Assembly (NCBI RefSeq): GCF_003725535.1
Contig: NZ_RJSF01000040.1
Location: 711,477 to 775,476 of the forward strand
Source: Nocardioides pocheonensis
GTDB lineage: Bacteria; Actinomycetota; Actinomycetes; Propionibacteriales; Nocardioidaceae
Reading direction: 5' to 3'
DNA length: 64,000 nucleotides
The notes under the pieces are model-generated. The model ran no database searches. It worked only from the letters and a program-made list of their open reading frames with translations, and was not told the origin of the DNA. The position numbers and the translations under genes were made by a program. This document shows positions 41,193-50,294 of this stretch, piece by piece (positions within the stretch are counted from its first letter, which is position 1; each line of letters begins with the position of its first letter).

Positions 41193-42745
41193 ATCGTCTC
41201 CGGAACGAAGACGCGCGGGTCGACGACGACGTTCGCGAACGCCATCTTCTCGAGGAACTTCGGGCGCAGACCGGTGGCCTTGAGCGAACCGAGGCTGCGG
41301 CCCTCGGAGTCGAACCCTGCCTGCTGGTCGAACAGGAACACGTCCTGGAGCGTGATCACGTCACCCTCCATGCGCTCGACCTCGGTCACGTGCGTGATCC
41401 GGCGCGTGCCGTCCTTCAACCGGGCCTGGTGCACGATCAGGTCGACCGCGGAGGCGACCTGCTCGCGGATCGCCCGCATCGGGAGGTCCATGCCGGCCAT
41501 CATCACCATGGTCTCGATGCGGGAGAGCGTGTCCCGGGGACCGTTGGAGTGGACGGTGGTGATCGAGCCGTCGTGGCCGGTGTTCATCGCCTGCAGCATG
41601 TCGAGCGCGGACGCGTCACGGACCTCGCCGACGACGATGCGGTCGGGTCGCATGCGGAGGCAGTTCCTGACCAGGTCACGGATCGTGACCGCACCCTTGC
41701 CCTCGATGTTCGCGGGCCGCGACTCCAGGCGGACCACGTGCTCCTGCTTGAGCTGGAGCTCGGCCGCGTCCTCGACGGTGACGATCCGCTCGTCGCTGGG
41801 GATGAACGAGGACAGCACGTTGAGCGTGGTCGTCTTTCCGGCACCGGTACCGCCGGAGACGATGATGTTCAGCCGTCCTCGCACGCACGCGTCGAGGAAG
41901 TCGGCGGTCTTGCGCGACAACGTGCCGAAGTCGATGAGGTCCTCCGCCGTCAACGGGTCGCGCGAGAACTTACGGATCGTCAGCGAGCTGCCGTCGATCG
42001 CCAGCGGCGGGACGACCGCGTTGACACGGCTGCCGTCGGGGAGACGGGCGTCGACCATCGGCGAGGACTCGTCGATCCGTCGACCGATCCGCGACACGAT
42101 CTTGTCGATGGTGCGGCGCAGGTGCGCCTCGTCGTTGAACTTCGCCTCGACCCGGGTGAGGCGACCCTTGCGCTCGAGCCAGATGTCGAAGGGCCCGTTG
42201 ACCATGACCTCGGAGACGCTGTCGTCGCGGAGGTAGGGCTCGATCGGGCCGTACCCGAGGATGTCGTCCGCGATCTCCTGGGTGATCCGCTGCCGGTCCG
42301 TGCTGGTCAGGGGCCGGTCGCTGGCCGCCATCACGTCCGCGAGTGCCTGCCGCACCATCGACTCGAGCTCCGTGGGGCTCAGGTTCGCGTCGTACAGCTT
42401 CGGCCCGAGCTGGATGAGCAGCTCCTCGTGGACGTTCTCCTTGAGGTCGTCGAAGCGGCCCTTGCTCGGTCCTCGCTTCTGGATCACGGGCGCCTCGACG
42501 CGCACGTGCGGAGCCGGGGGAGGCGTCGTTGCCACCGCCTCGCGGTGGCTGCCGCTCGCGGGGGGCGGCGGCGCCGTCGCGGTTGCGGCGGGCGGCGGCG
42601 GTGGTGCAGCGGGAGCAGGAGGCGGCGCTGGTGCGGCGGGCGGCTGCGCCGCCCGCGCGTCGGCCGGCTCGGCCGGGCTTCCTTGCTCGGTGGCGCCGGC
42701 GGCGCCGCGCATCAGCTCGGCGAGCCGATCAGAGAAATCGCTCAT
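41189..42745 (-). CDS. tadA: Tad/CpaF-type secretion ATPase
   Basis: A 518-aa ATPase that powers Flp pilus assembly from the cytoplasm. The first 110 residues are a Pro/Ala-rich, disordered tail, longer than in typical CpaF proteins. The core follows with the Walker A motif GGTGAGKTTTLN at about 297-307, the Asp and His boxes, and the Walker B segment in RPDRIVVGEVRDASALDM. It overlaps the VWA-tadB gene (GTGA) and follows tadZ after 12 nt. Confidence 0.95.
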   Translation of the reverse strand: MSDFSDRLAELMRGAAGATEQGSPAEPADARAAQPPAAPAPPPAPAAPPPPPAATATAPPPPASGSHREAVATTPPPAPHVRVEAPVIQKRGPSKGRFDDLKENVHEELLIQLGPKLYDANLSPTELESMVRQALADVMAASDRPLTSTDRQRITQEIADDILGYGPIEPYLRDDSVSEVMVNGPFDIWLERKGRLTRVEAKFNDEAHLRRTIDKIVSRIGRRIDESSPMVDARLPDGSRVNAVVPPLAIDGSSLTIRKFSRDPLTAEDLIDFGTLSRKTADFLDACVRGRLNIIVSGGTGAGKTTTLNVLSSFIPSDERIVTVEDAAELQLKQEHVVRLESRPANIEGKGAVTIRDLVRNCLRMRPDRIVVGEVRDASALDMLQAMNTGHDGSITTVHSNGPRDTLSRIETMVMMAGMDLPMRAIREQVASAVDLIVHQARLKDGTRRITHVTEVERMEGDVITLQDVFLFDQQAGFDSEGRSLGSLKATGLRPKFLEKMAFANVVVDPRVFVPETM

Positions 42746-42757
42746 GTCCCACCCCAG

Positions 42758-43951
42758 TCACTTCCTTCGTCGACCGAAGACCCGGCGCTTGTGCTCGGAA
42801 TCGATCGGCGTCCCCTCGGCCTTACCGGACTTCTTCCCGTCCTTGCTGTCGCTCCCGAGAGTCATCGCCAGCCGGATCAGCGCCTTGCTGACCGGGTGGT
42901 CCGGGCGGCTCAGGACGATCGGACGCCCGTGGTTGGTCGCATTCGCCACCGCCAGCGCGGTCGGCAACGCAGTGGCCACGGGCATCTTGAGCAGGGTCTC
43001 GACGTTCGCGGGCGAGAGGCCCACCTCGTCGTCGGCCCGGTTGAGCAGCAGGTGACGGTGACCCGAGACGAGATCGAGACCGTCGAGCGTCTCGATCGCC
43101 ACCTTCATGTTCTTCACGGTCGGCACGTCCAGCGTGGCGACCAGGATGCACTCGTCGGTCTCGTCGAACGCGTGCAGCACCTGGTCGTCGAACGCAGGGG
43201 ACGTGTCCACGATGATGTAGTCGAAGTGCCGTCGCAGCACGCGCAGCACGCGGCGGACGAGGGCCGGGGAGATCCGGTCCTTGCCCTCAGGGTGCGTCGG
43301 CGCCGCGAGGATCGAGCAGTTCTCGTGCCGGGTGAGGAGTGTCTCCAGGAAGCCGAAGTCGAGGTGCTCCTCGGCGTCGACCGCCTCGGCGATCGTGTGC
43401 TCCGGGATGAGCTGCAGCGTGATCGCGACGTCGCCGAAGGCGAGGTCCAGGTCGACCAGGCAGACCCGGGCCGCCCCCGTGCCGCTCAGGGCCACCGCGA
43501 GATTGACCGCCACGGTGGTCTTCCCGACGCCGCCCTTGGGAGAGAAGACCGTGATCACCTTGCCGCTGCGCTCGCCGCTGGAGTCGGCCGGTCCCCGGAT
43601 CGCCTCCCAGGTGATCTTGCTGCGCTCGACGGCCGCGGCCATGCCGTCGACGTCGTTGGCAGCGACCACCGCCGGGATCCCGGCGCTCATCGCGATCTGG
43701 AAGACGCCGGCAGACAGCTCGTGCCGCAGGAGCACGATGCCGGTCGTGGGGTGGTCGTAGCGCAGCCGCTCGGCGAGCTCGACCGCCTGGTTCAGGTCGG
43801 TGTTCGGGCCGAGGACGACGGCGTACTCGTCCTCCTTCTTGGCGAGCCAGTTGTCCAGCTGGTCAATGCTCGCGACCACCTGCGTGCCCGAGGGCAGGCC
43901 GGCGGCGAGGGCGTTGGCCCAGGCGGCGTCGTTCTCGACGAGGACTGGCAT
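42758..43951 (-). CDS. TadZ/CpaE-like ParA-family ATPase
   Basis: A 397-aa protein with an atypical receiver-like N-terminal domain (about 1-130) and a ParA/MinD ATPase domain (about 140-370) with the deviant Walker A motif FSPKGGVGKTT and DLDLAFGD. TadZ localises the pilus machine at the pole or membrane. The tail is basic (RRVFGRRRK). The ATG at 43951 was preferred; the longer frame upstream is the shadow of the cpaB gene end. It follows cpaB by 31 nt. Confidence 0.9.
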   Translation of the reverse strand: MPVLVENDAAWANALAAGLPSGTQVVASIDQLDNWLAKKEDEYAVVLGPNTDLNQAVELAERLRYDHPTTGIVLLRHELSAGVFQIAMSAGIPAVVAANDVDGMAAAVERSKITWEAIRGPADSSGERSGKVITVFSPKGGVGKTTVAVNLAVALSGTGAARVCLVDLDLAFGDVAITLQLIPEHTIAEAVDAEEHLDFGFLETLLTRHENCSILAAPTHPEGKDRISPALVRRVLRVLRRHFDYIIVDTSPAFDDQVLHAFDETDECILVATLDVPTVKNMKVAIETLDGLDLVSGHRHLLLNRADDEVGLSPANVETLLKMPVATALPTALAVANATNHGRPIVLSRPDHPVSKALIRLAMTLGSDSKDGKKSGKAEGTPIDSEHKRRVFGRRRK

Positions 43952-43982
43952 GTGGGGACCTTTCGGGAGGGCGCCGGGAGGG

Positions 43983-44717
43983 TCACTTGAACAGGTTGTC
44001 TGCGTTCGCGCCGGGGTCAGGCGCGACCTTCGAGTCCTGGTTGAGCAGGCCGAAGGCCAGCTCTCCACTTCCACTGGCGAAGAGGATCTTCTCCGCTTGC
44101 GCCTGGGTCACGCCCAACGTGAACAGCGTACGGGGAAGCTGCTCGGTCGTCTGCGCTCCGGTCGGGTCGGTCGTCGTGGTGGAGACCACCGTCGTCGTAC
44201 CGACCGCGATCACCTCGACGTCGGTCAGGAGCAGGCGCGTGAACGACCCGAGGCCTGCGCCGCCGCCGGAGTTCATGAAGATCGCGACCTTGTCACCCGG
44301 GTTGACGAACCCGGCGACGCGCGCCGTGTCGGTCAGGTTGATGGAGACGGCGATGTCGCCCTTGGGGATCGTGAGGGTGTTCGACGAGGCGGTCGTGGTG
44401 CCGAACTTGCTGGCGATGATCTGCTCGCCCGGGTAGATGTTCGTCTGAGCGATCTGGCCGCTGATCGCGTCCAGCGAGTCCAGGGCGTCCGGCAGCCGCT
44501 CACCCTGGCCGACGGTGCTCTCCTCGATCTTGCCCGCGGCCTGCGCCGCCGCGACGGTCTCGCCGATGTTGATCTGCTTGACCGCCTTCAGCACCTGCAC
44601 GGCGTGGTACTTCTCGTTGGCGCGGTTGTCCGCGCCCCGTACGTAGAGGAAGACCAGCAGCGTGCCCAGGGCGGCGATGATGGCGGCAACGACCAGCAGT
44701 ACTCTCCGGCGATCCAT
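43983..44717 (-). CDS. cpaB: Flp pilus assembly protein CpaB/RcpC
   Basis: A 244-aa protein with one N-terminal membrane helix (about 7-28) and two SAF-like beta domains, with the segment INIGETVAAAQ and the second domain around PKGDIAVSINLTDT. CpaB caps the periplasmic or outer part of the Tad machine. It is the first gene of the tad operon. The upstream 256 nt (44718-44973) should carry the operon promoter, but I cannot assign one with confidence. ATG 44717 is preferred because the helix follows directly. Confidence 0.88.
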   Translation of the reverse strand: MDRRRVLLVVAAIIAALGTLLVFLYVRGADNRANEKYHAVQVLKAVKQINIGETVAAAQAAGKIEESTVGQGERLPDALDSLDAISGQIAQTNIYPGEQIIASKFGTTTASSNTLTIPKGDIAVSINLTDTARVAGFVNPGDKVAIFMNSGGGAGLGSFTRLLLTDVEVIAVGTTTVVSTTTTDPTGAQTTEQLPRTLFTLGVTQAQAEKILFASGSGELAFGLLNQDSKVAPDPGANADNLFK

Positions 44718-44973
44718 GAGCGATGCTCCTTCGTCGGCGGCGCTCTCCCGTCGGCCCCCGAGGGCGAGGTGCCCTCCAGGAGTCGCGCACGCGAGCACCG
44801 CTAATGATCTCGGCCGACACCCCCTCCGGTGCCGGTGCACGAGAAACTCTGCCCGATGTCCACACGCCATGCACACGGACCGGCCGTACATGACCCATCC
44901 GGGAGTCCGGGATAGCCCGAAATGACTAGGTTGGGCCCTAAGTCCCTACCAATTTCGGGCGTTTCCGGGCGTT

Positions 44974-46764
44974 CTAACGGGAGTAGAGCGCCTCGACCTC
45001 GTCGACGTGGTCACGCATCACCACGGCCCGGCGGAGCTTCAGGCTGGGGGTCAGCTGACCCCCCTCCTCGGTCCACTCGTCGGGCAGGATCCGGAACTTC
45101 CGGATCGACTCGGCCTTCGAGACGGCCTTGTTGGCCTCCTCGACGGCGGCCTCGATCTCGGCGTACAGGTCGACGTCGTCGAGCAGCTTGGCCAGGTCGG
45201 TGGGCTTGCCGTGCTGCTCGGCCCATGTCGGCACCGTCTCGCGGTCCAGGGTGATCAGGACGCCGATGAAGGGGCGACCGTCGCCGACGACGACGCACTG
45301 GTCGACGAGGAGGTGGCCGCGGAGGCGGTCCTCGAGCACCGCCGGAGCGACGTTCTTGCCGCCGGCGGTCACGATGATCTCCTTCTTCCGACCGGTGATC
45401 CTGACGAAGCCCTCGTCGTCGATCTCGCCGACGTCGCCCGTGTGGAACCAGCCGTCGTCGTCCTTCGCCTCCGCGGTGGCGCGGTCGTTGTGCCAGTAGC
45501 CCTCGAAGACCTGGCCGCCCTTGAACAGCAGCTCCCCGTCGTCGGCGACGCGGACGCTGGTGCCCTGGAGCGGGCGCCCGACGGTGCCGACCTTCTGCGC
45601 GTCGGGGAGGTTCGCGGTCAGCGCCGCCGTCGTCTCGGTCAGTCCGTAGCCCTCGAGGACGTTGACGCCGATGCCGCGGTAGAAGTGGCCCAGGCGGTCG
45701 CCGAGGGGAGCACCGCCCGAGACGGCGTGCTCGCAGTTGCCTCCGAGCGCCTCGCGCAGCCTGCTGTAGACGAGCCGGTCGAACAGGGCGTGCTGGGCCC
45801 GGACCGCGAGGCTCGTGCGGCCGGTCTCGATGCCGCGTGACCAGGCGATCGCGACGTCGGCGGCCCGGTTGAAGATCCGGCCCCGGCCGTCGGCCGCCGC
45901 ACGCTGGGACGCGGTGTTGAAGACCTTCTCGAACACGCGCGGGACGGCGAGGATGAACGTCGGCTTGAAGACCGCCAGGTCGTCGAGCAGGTGCTTGATG
46001 TCCGCGGAGTGGCCCATCTTGACGCGGGCCCGCACGCAGCCGATCTGGATGATGCGGGCGAACACGTGCGCGAGCGGCAGGAAGAGCAGCGTGGAGGCCC
46101 CCTCGGCGTCGAAGAGCCGGTGCAGCTCCGCGACCGCGACGGTCAGCTCGAACATGAAGTTGCCGTGGGTGAGCATGCAGCCCTTGGGATGACCGGTGGT
46201 GCCCGAGGTGTAGATCAGGGTCGCGAGGGAGTCCGGTCCCGCCGTCGTACGGCGCTCCTCGATGACGTCGTCGCCGATCTCGTGGCCGAGCGTGGTGAGC
46301 ACGGCGACCGCGTTGTCCTCGATGGACCACACGTGGTGCAGGTCGTCGACCCGGTCGCGCACCTCCTTGAGCCGCGCCGTGTGCTCCGGGGTCTCCGCGA
46401 CGACGGCGCGCGCTCCGGAGTCCTCGAGGATCCACTCGATCTGCTCGGCGCTGGAGGTCTCGTAGATCGGCACGGTCACGGCGCCGGCGAACCAGATCGC
46501 GTAGTCGAACAGCGTCCACTCGTACCGGGTGCGGGAGAGCAGGGCCACGCGGTCGCCCGCCTCGATGCCGGCCGCCACGAGACCCTTCGCCACCGAGCGA
46601 ACCTCGTCGAGGAACTGCCGCGCGGTGACGTCGCGCCAGCCCTCGGTGGTGCGCCGTGAGAACGCGACGCGCTCGGGGTCCTCGGTCGCGTTGCGCACGA
46701 CGTCGTCGGTGAGATTGCCGGTGGTCGCCACCGGGACCTGCAAGGCGGTGGAGTACTCGCGCAC
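44974..46764 (-). CDS. Long-chain fatty acid--CoA ligase (FadD15-like)
   Basis: A 596-aa AMP-forming ligase that activates long-chain fatty acids to acyl-CoA. It has the P-loop-like motif YTSGTTGHPKG (about 180), the core EGYGLTETTA, and the C-terminal GRKKEIIVTAGGKNV with the mobile-domain lysine region. GTG 46764 was picked over longer forms because AAGGAG lies 4 nt upstream and family similarity starts here. It is divergent from the SRPBCC-ArsA operon and lies downstream of the tad promoter region on the other side. Confidence 0.92.
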   Translation of the reverse strand: MREYSTALQVPVATTGNLTDDVVRNATEDPERVAFSRRTTEGWRDVTARQFLDEVRSVAKGLVAAGIEAGDRVALLSRTRYEWTLFDYAIWFAGAVTVPIYETSSAEQIEWILEDSGARAVVAETPEHTARLKEVRDRVDDLHHVWSIEDNAVAVLTTLGHEIGDDVIEERRTTAGPDSLATLIYTSGTTGHPKGCMLTHGNFMFELTVAVAELHRLFDAEGASTLLFLPLAHVFARIIQIGCVRARVKMGHSADIKHLLDDLAVFKPTFILAVPRVFEKVFNTASQRAAADGRGRIFNRAADVAIAWSRGIETGRTSLAVRAQHALFDRLVYSRLREALGGNCEHAVSGGAPLGDRLGHFYRGIGVNVLEGYGLTETTAALTANLPDAQKVGTVGRPLQGTSVRVADDGELLFKGGQVFEGYWHNDRATAEAKDDDGWFHTGDVGEIDDEGFVRITGRKKEIIVTAGGKNVAPAVLEDRLRGHLLVDQCVVVGDGRPFIGVLITLDRETVPTWAEQHGKPTDLAKLLDDVDLYAEIEAAVEEANKAVSKAESIRKFRILPDEWTEEGGQLTPSLKLRRAVVMRDHVDEVEALYSR

Positions 46765-46784
46765 GCTGCTCCTTGTCACGTCTG

Positions 46785-46825
46785 GCTCGACGGGTGCTCG
46801 ACGGGGCTCGACGGGGCTGGACGGC
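46785..46825. repeat. Short tandem repeat of CTCGACGGG-like units
   Basis: About four copies of a 10-11 bp unit (GCTCGACGGGT, GCTCGACGGGG, CTCGACGGGG, CTGGACGGCG) in the divergent promoter region of the ligase and the SRPBCC gene. It may be a regulator site or simple slippage. Confidence 0.4.
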
Positions 46826-46884
46826 GTCGACCCGTGTGAGGTCCGTCGCCACCTGCACCGTACTCGTGCCCCGAACCGATCCGA

Positions 46885-46890
46885 TAGCCT
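46885..46890 (+). promoter_or_regulatory. -10 element TAGCCT, leaderless promoter
   Basis: TAGCCT ends 7 nt before the ATG at 46898. Confidence 0.5.
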
Positions 46891-46897
46891 CGTCGCC

Positions 46898-47332
46898 ATG
46901 CCCGAACAGACCACCTCGAGCATCGAGATCGATGCCGCGCCCGAACAGGTGATGGCCGTCATCGTCGACTTCGAGGACTACCCCGCGTGGGTCCAGGGCA
47001 TGAAGCACGTGGAGGTGGTCCGCCGCGACGCCGAGGGGCGGGCCGAGCAGGTGCACTTCGACCTCGATGCAGGGGTGAAGGACGCCTACACGCTCGCCTA
47101 CGACTACGCCGGGCCGCACACCCTGCACTGGCACCTCGTCGAGGGCAAGCTGATGCGGGGGATGGACGGCACCTACGAGCTGACCGCGTCCGGCTCCGGC
47201 ACCCACGTCACCTACCGGCTCGCCGTCGACCTGGCGATCCCGATGATCGGCATGCTGCGTCGCAAGGCCGAGAAGGTGATCATCGACACCGCGCTGAAAG
47301 GGCTGAAGAAGCGCGTCGAGTCGATCGGGTGA
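46898..47332 (+). CDS. SRPBCC (polyketide cyclase/START-like) family protein
   Basis: A 144-aa single-domain SRPBCC protein whose fold makes a deep hydrophobic pocket. It starts with the family strand SSIEIDAAPEQVMAVIVDF, keeps EDYPAWV at the helix after it, and ends with a long amphipathic helix (LRRKAEKVIIDTALKGLKKR). It may bind a lipid or an acyl-CoA; with an acyl-CoA ligase divergent on the other side and an ArsA-like ATPase 4 nt downstream, a lipid-related role is plausible but unproven. It is the first gene of a leaderless operon. Confidence 0.88.
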   Translation: MPEQTTSSIEIDAAPEQVMAVIVDFEDYPAWVQGMKHVEVVRRDAEGRAEQVHFDLDAGVKDAYTLAYDYAGPHTLHWHLVEGKLMRGMDGTYELTASGSGTHVTYRLAVDLAIPMIGMLRRKAEKVIIDTALKGLKKRVESIG

Positions 47333-47336
47333 CCCG

Positions 47337-48563
47337 TTGACCAGTGCTCCGCGGATCATCCTGTTCACGGGCAAGGGCGGGGTCGGCAAGTCCACCTCCG
47401 CCGCCGGTACGGCGGCGCTCGCGGCTCGGCGCGGCCAGCGCACGCTGGTCCTCTCGACCGACGCGGCCCACTCGCTGGCCGACGCCTTCGGAGAGTCGAT
47501 CGGCCCGGAGCCGACCGCGGTCGCGGAGAACCTGTGGGTGCACCAGGTGGACGCCCAGCGCCGGTTCGAGCGGTCGTGGGGAGACATCCAGGGCTACCTG
47601 ATGTCGGTGCTCGACGCGGCCGGGGTCGATCCGATCACCGCCGAGGAGCTGACGGTGATCCCGGGCGCCGAGGAGGTGCTCGCCCTGCTCGAGCTGCGGA
47701 CCCACGCGCTCTCCGGGCGCTGGGACGTGATCGTCGTCGACTGCGCACCGACCGCCGAGACGCTCCGGTTGCTCGCGCTGCCCGAGGCCCTGAACTGGTA
47801 CATGGCACGGATGTTCGGCGTGCAGCGGCGGGTGGTGAGGGCGCTGCGCCCGATGCTGTCGCGGGCGGCCGGGGTGCCGATGCCCGAGGACTCGGTCTTC
47901 GAGGCGGTCGAGCGGCTCCACCAGGACCTGGACGAGGTGCAGCGCATCCTCACCGACAAGGACGCGAGCGTGCGCCTGGTGCTCACGCCGGAGACGGTCG
48001 TCGTCGCCGAGGCCCGGCGATCGCTGACGACCCTCTCGCTCTACGGCTACCGCGTCGACGGGGTGATCGCGAACCGGGTGTTCCCCAGCGACGGGGCCGA
48101 CGAGTGGCGCGATGCCTGGGTCTCCGCCCAGCGGTCGGTGCTGGCGGAGGTCCGCCAGTCCTTCGTCGACCTGCCGATCTGGATGTCCTCGTACCAGCCC
48201 GGAGAGCCCGTGGGCACCGAGGCGCTCGCGTCGTTCGCCGAGGCGGCGTACACCGGCGACGACCCGCTCGCGACGCCTACCGGTGACGGACCCATGACGA
48301 TCACCCGCATCGACGGCGGGGCCCTGCTGCGGATCGCGCTCCCGTTCGCGGAGAAGAAGGACGTCGACCTGGCCCGGCACGGCGACGAGCTGGTCGTCAC
48401 GGTCGGGTCGTACCGCCGCCTGCTGGCCCTCCCAGCCGCACTCGCGCGTCACACCGTGACCGGTGCCCGGGTGGGCTCGGGCTCGCTCCAGGTGAAGTTC
48501 CGCATCGACCAGGACCTCGCGCCCGCAACCTCTGCGGGTGCCGACCAGGAGGAGTCTCCGTGA
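47337..48563 (+). CDS. ArsA/Get3-like ATPase with C-terminal HSP20-like domain
   Basis: A 408-aa ATPase with one P-loop (FTGKGGVGKST, residues 10-20), the switch STDAAHS, and a Walker B-like VVDCAPTAETLRLL. The last 95 residues fold as an ArsA_HSP20-like beta domain (ending SGSLQVKFRIDQD), which is typical of actinobacterial and cyanobacterial homologues and not of arsenite pumps. No arsenic genes are nearby, so it is more likely a protein-targeting or chaperone-like ATPase. The start is TTG 4 nt after the SRPBCC stop; no better in-frame start was found. Confidence 0.86.
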   Translation: MTSAPRIILFTGKGGVGKSTSAAGTAALAARRGQRTLVLSTDAAHSLADAFGESIGPEPTAVAENLWVHQVDAQRRFERSWGDIQGYLMSVLDAAGVDPITAEELTVIPGAEEVLALLELRTHALSGRWDVIVVDCAPTAETLRLLALPEALNWYMARMFGVQRRVVRALRPMLSRAAGVPMPEDSVFEAVERLHQDLDEVQRILTDKDASVRLVLTPETVVVAEARRSLTTLSLYGYRVDGVIANRVFPSDGADEWRDAWVSAQRSVLAEVRQSFVDLPIWMSSYQPGEPVGTEALASFAEAAYTGDDPLATPTGDGPMTITRIDGGALLRIALPFAEKKDVDLARHGDELVVTVGSYRRLLALPAALARHTVTGARVGSGSLQVKFRIDQDLAPATSAGADQEESP

Positions 48564-48988
48564 GCGACGACACCGACCAGCCCTCCGGAGGACCCGGACC
48601 CACGGGTCCCCGGGCCGGCAGCGACGAACCGGTCGGCAGCGTCGGGGAGGAGGCGGCCAAGCTCTTCGCCGCGCTCTCGACCTGGGCGCGTGACCAGGGT
48701 GTCGAGCACGTCGGCACCGCCGCCGGCGCCGCCTCGGCCGTGTCGGAGGCGATGCACTCGATCAACGAGCACGTCGCGACCGGCTCCGAGGACTGCCGCT
48801 ACTGCCCGGTGTGCCAGGTGATCCACCTGGTCCGTACGACGAGCCCGGAGGTGAAGGCCCACCTCGCCGTCGCGGCGAGCTCGCTCATGCACGCCGCGGC
48901 CGGAGTGCTGGCCACGCAGGTGCCGGCCGACAAGAAGGGCCCGGTCGAGAAGATCGACCTCGACGACACCGACTGGGACGACGCCTGA
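48560..48988 (+). CDS. DUF5304 family protein
   Basis: A 142-aa protein with a Gly/Pro-rich disordered start (1-35), an all-helical core and a Cys motif CRYCPVC (about 73-79) that could bind metal. It ends in an acidic tail (DLDDTDWDDA). The layout fits DUF5304, which I recall beside ArsA-like genes in Streptomyces. GTG overlaps the ArsA-like stop by 4 nt with AGGAGGAG upstream, so the two are coupled. Its function is unknown. Confidence 0.78.
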   Translation: MSDDTDQPSGGPGPTGPRAGSDEPVGSVGEEAAKLFAALSTWARDQGVEHVGTAAGAASAVSEAMHSINEHVATGSEDCRYCPVCQVIHLVRTTSPEVKAHLAVAASSLMHAAAGVLATQVPADKKGPVEKIDLDDTDWDDA

Positions 48989-49009
48989 CGGTGCGGACCT
49001 GCTCGCCGG

Positions 49010-50245
49010 CTAGCGGCGGCGGTGGTCCGGCACCAGCTCGACGGCCAGCTGCTCGAGGAACAGGCCGACGTCGGTCACGATGCCGCGGGCCTGGGACGAC
49101 CCGCGGTCGGCCAGCTTCGTGACCGTGGCCGGGTTGATGTCCACGCAGACGAGCGGGATGGACGCCGGCAGGATGTTGCCGGTGGCCACGGAGTGCAGCA
49201 TCGTCGCGACCATCACGCAGTAGCCGACGTCCGCCAGCTCGGCCCGCATGGCCCGCTGGCCCTCGATCACGTCGGTGTGCACGTCCGGCAGCGGACCGTC
49301 GTCCCGGACGGAGCCGACGAGCACGAACCGCTTGCCCTGGGTCACCAGCGCGTGCATGATCCCGCCCGTCAGCACGCCCTGGTCGACCGCCGCCTTGATC
49401 GAACCGGCCTTGCGGATGGTGTTGATCGCGCGGATGTGGTGCTCGTGGCCGTGCTCGACTCCTTGGCCCATGGCGAGGTCGACGCCGAGCGAGGTGCCGT
49501 AGAGCGCGGCCTCGATGTCGTGGGTCGCCAGCGCGTTGCCGGCGAACAGCACGTCGACGTACCCGGCCTTCACGAGCTCGACCATCGCCGGCGCGGCGCC
49601 GGTGTGCACGACGCCCGGGCCGCCGACCCAGAGCACCTTCTTGCCGGCCTCCTTGGCCTGCCGCATGCCGTCGGCCACCTGGCGGACCAGCACGGCCTGC
49701 GGCTTCTCGCTGGAGACGATCGACTCCATGAACCCGAAGCCGCCCTCCTCGCGCGTGCTGATCGGCACCCGGACCTTGATGCCGGAGGCGCCCGACACGA
49801 CCTTCATGCCCGCCTTCACGTCGGCCATCGGGAGGGTGTGGACGCGGGCCGTCGCGCCGCTGTCGTCCACGACGAGACCGCAGTCCATCTCGGGGTTGTC
49901 GACCAGGACCCAGGAGCCGTTCAGGCGCACCTCGGTCTCGAGGTTCGTGCTGGAGTAGAAGCCGTCGGGGAAGACGCCGTCCTGCTCGCAGACCGACACC
50001 TCCGCCTCGCCGGGGTCGACCTGGTTCACCCCTCGGGTCTGCAGCCGCATCAGCAGGCGCTGGAGCGCCTCGTCGTCCTCCGCCGACACGCTGATCACGG
50101 CGCGGGAGATGTCGCCTGCGTCGTGCCCGACGTCGAACCGGTCGATGACGTAGTCGCCGTCGTACTCACGGATGTCGTCGAGCACCCGCGACAGGATGCC
50201 GGAGTCCATCAGGTGACCCGTGATCTCCACGGTCTCGGTGCGCAC
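49010..50245 (-). CDS. TIGR00300-family protein, probable ornithine cyclodeaminase (archaeal type)
   Basis: A 411-aa protein of the LOR/SDH domain family (TIGR00300). Members in methanogenic archaea are ornithine cyclodeaminases that turn ornithine into proline and ammonia with NAD, and the same domain forms the C-terminal part of the cyanobacterial AgrE/ArgZ enzyme. Here it stands alone. The N-terminus holds the family start VEITGHLMDSGILSR and the centre has WVGGPGVVHTGAAPAM near a nucleotide-binding fold. AAGGAGCGAG precedes the GTG. It is a single gene, convergent with the DUF5304 operon. Confidence 0.82.
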   Translation of the reverse strand: MRTETVEITGHLMDSGILSRVLDDIREYDGDYVIDRFDVGHDAGDISRAVISVSAEDDEALQRLLMRLQTRGVNQVDPGEAEVSVCEQDGVFPDGFYSSTNLETEVRLNGSWVLVDNPEMDCGLVVDDSGATARVHTLPMADVKAGMKVVSGASGIKVRVPISTREEGGFGFMESIVSSEKPQAVLVRQVADGMRQAKEAGKKVLWVGGPGVVHTGAAPAMVELVKAGYVDVLFAGNALATHDIEAALYGTSLGVDLAMGQGVEHGHEHHIRAINTIRKAGSIKAAVDQGVLTGGIMHALVTQGKRFVLVGSVRDDGPLPDVHTDVIEGQRAMRAELADVGYCVMVATMLHSVATGNILPASIPLVCVDINPATVTKLADRGSSQARGIVTDVGLFLEQLAVELVPDHRRR

Positions 50246-50294
50246 ACTCGCTCCTTCTCGGTCGTGCTCGGTCGCCGCCGGTGAGCGCGGCAGG

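Noticed and set aside
38934-42236. A plus-strand open frame of about 1100 codons opposite tadC, VWA-tadB and tadA
   Set aside because: Its residues are Arg/Ser/Thr-rich without domains, and the opposite strand encodes well-conserved Tad proteins. It is a GC-rich mirror frame.
41390-43990. A plus-strand open frame of 866 codons opposite tadA and tadZ
   Set aside because: Charged low-complexity product, antisense to two conserved ATPase genes.
44718-44973. A promoter or riboswitch ahead of the tad operon
   Set aside because: Several TA-rich hexamers and GGGCCC/CCGGG repeats are present, but none has convincing spacing, and no known riboswitch consensus was recognised.
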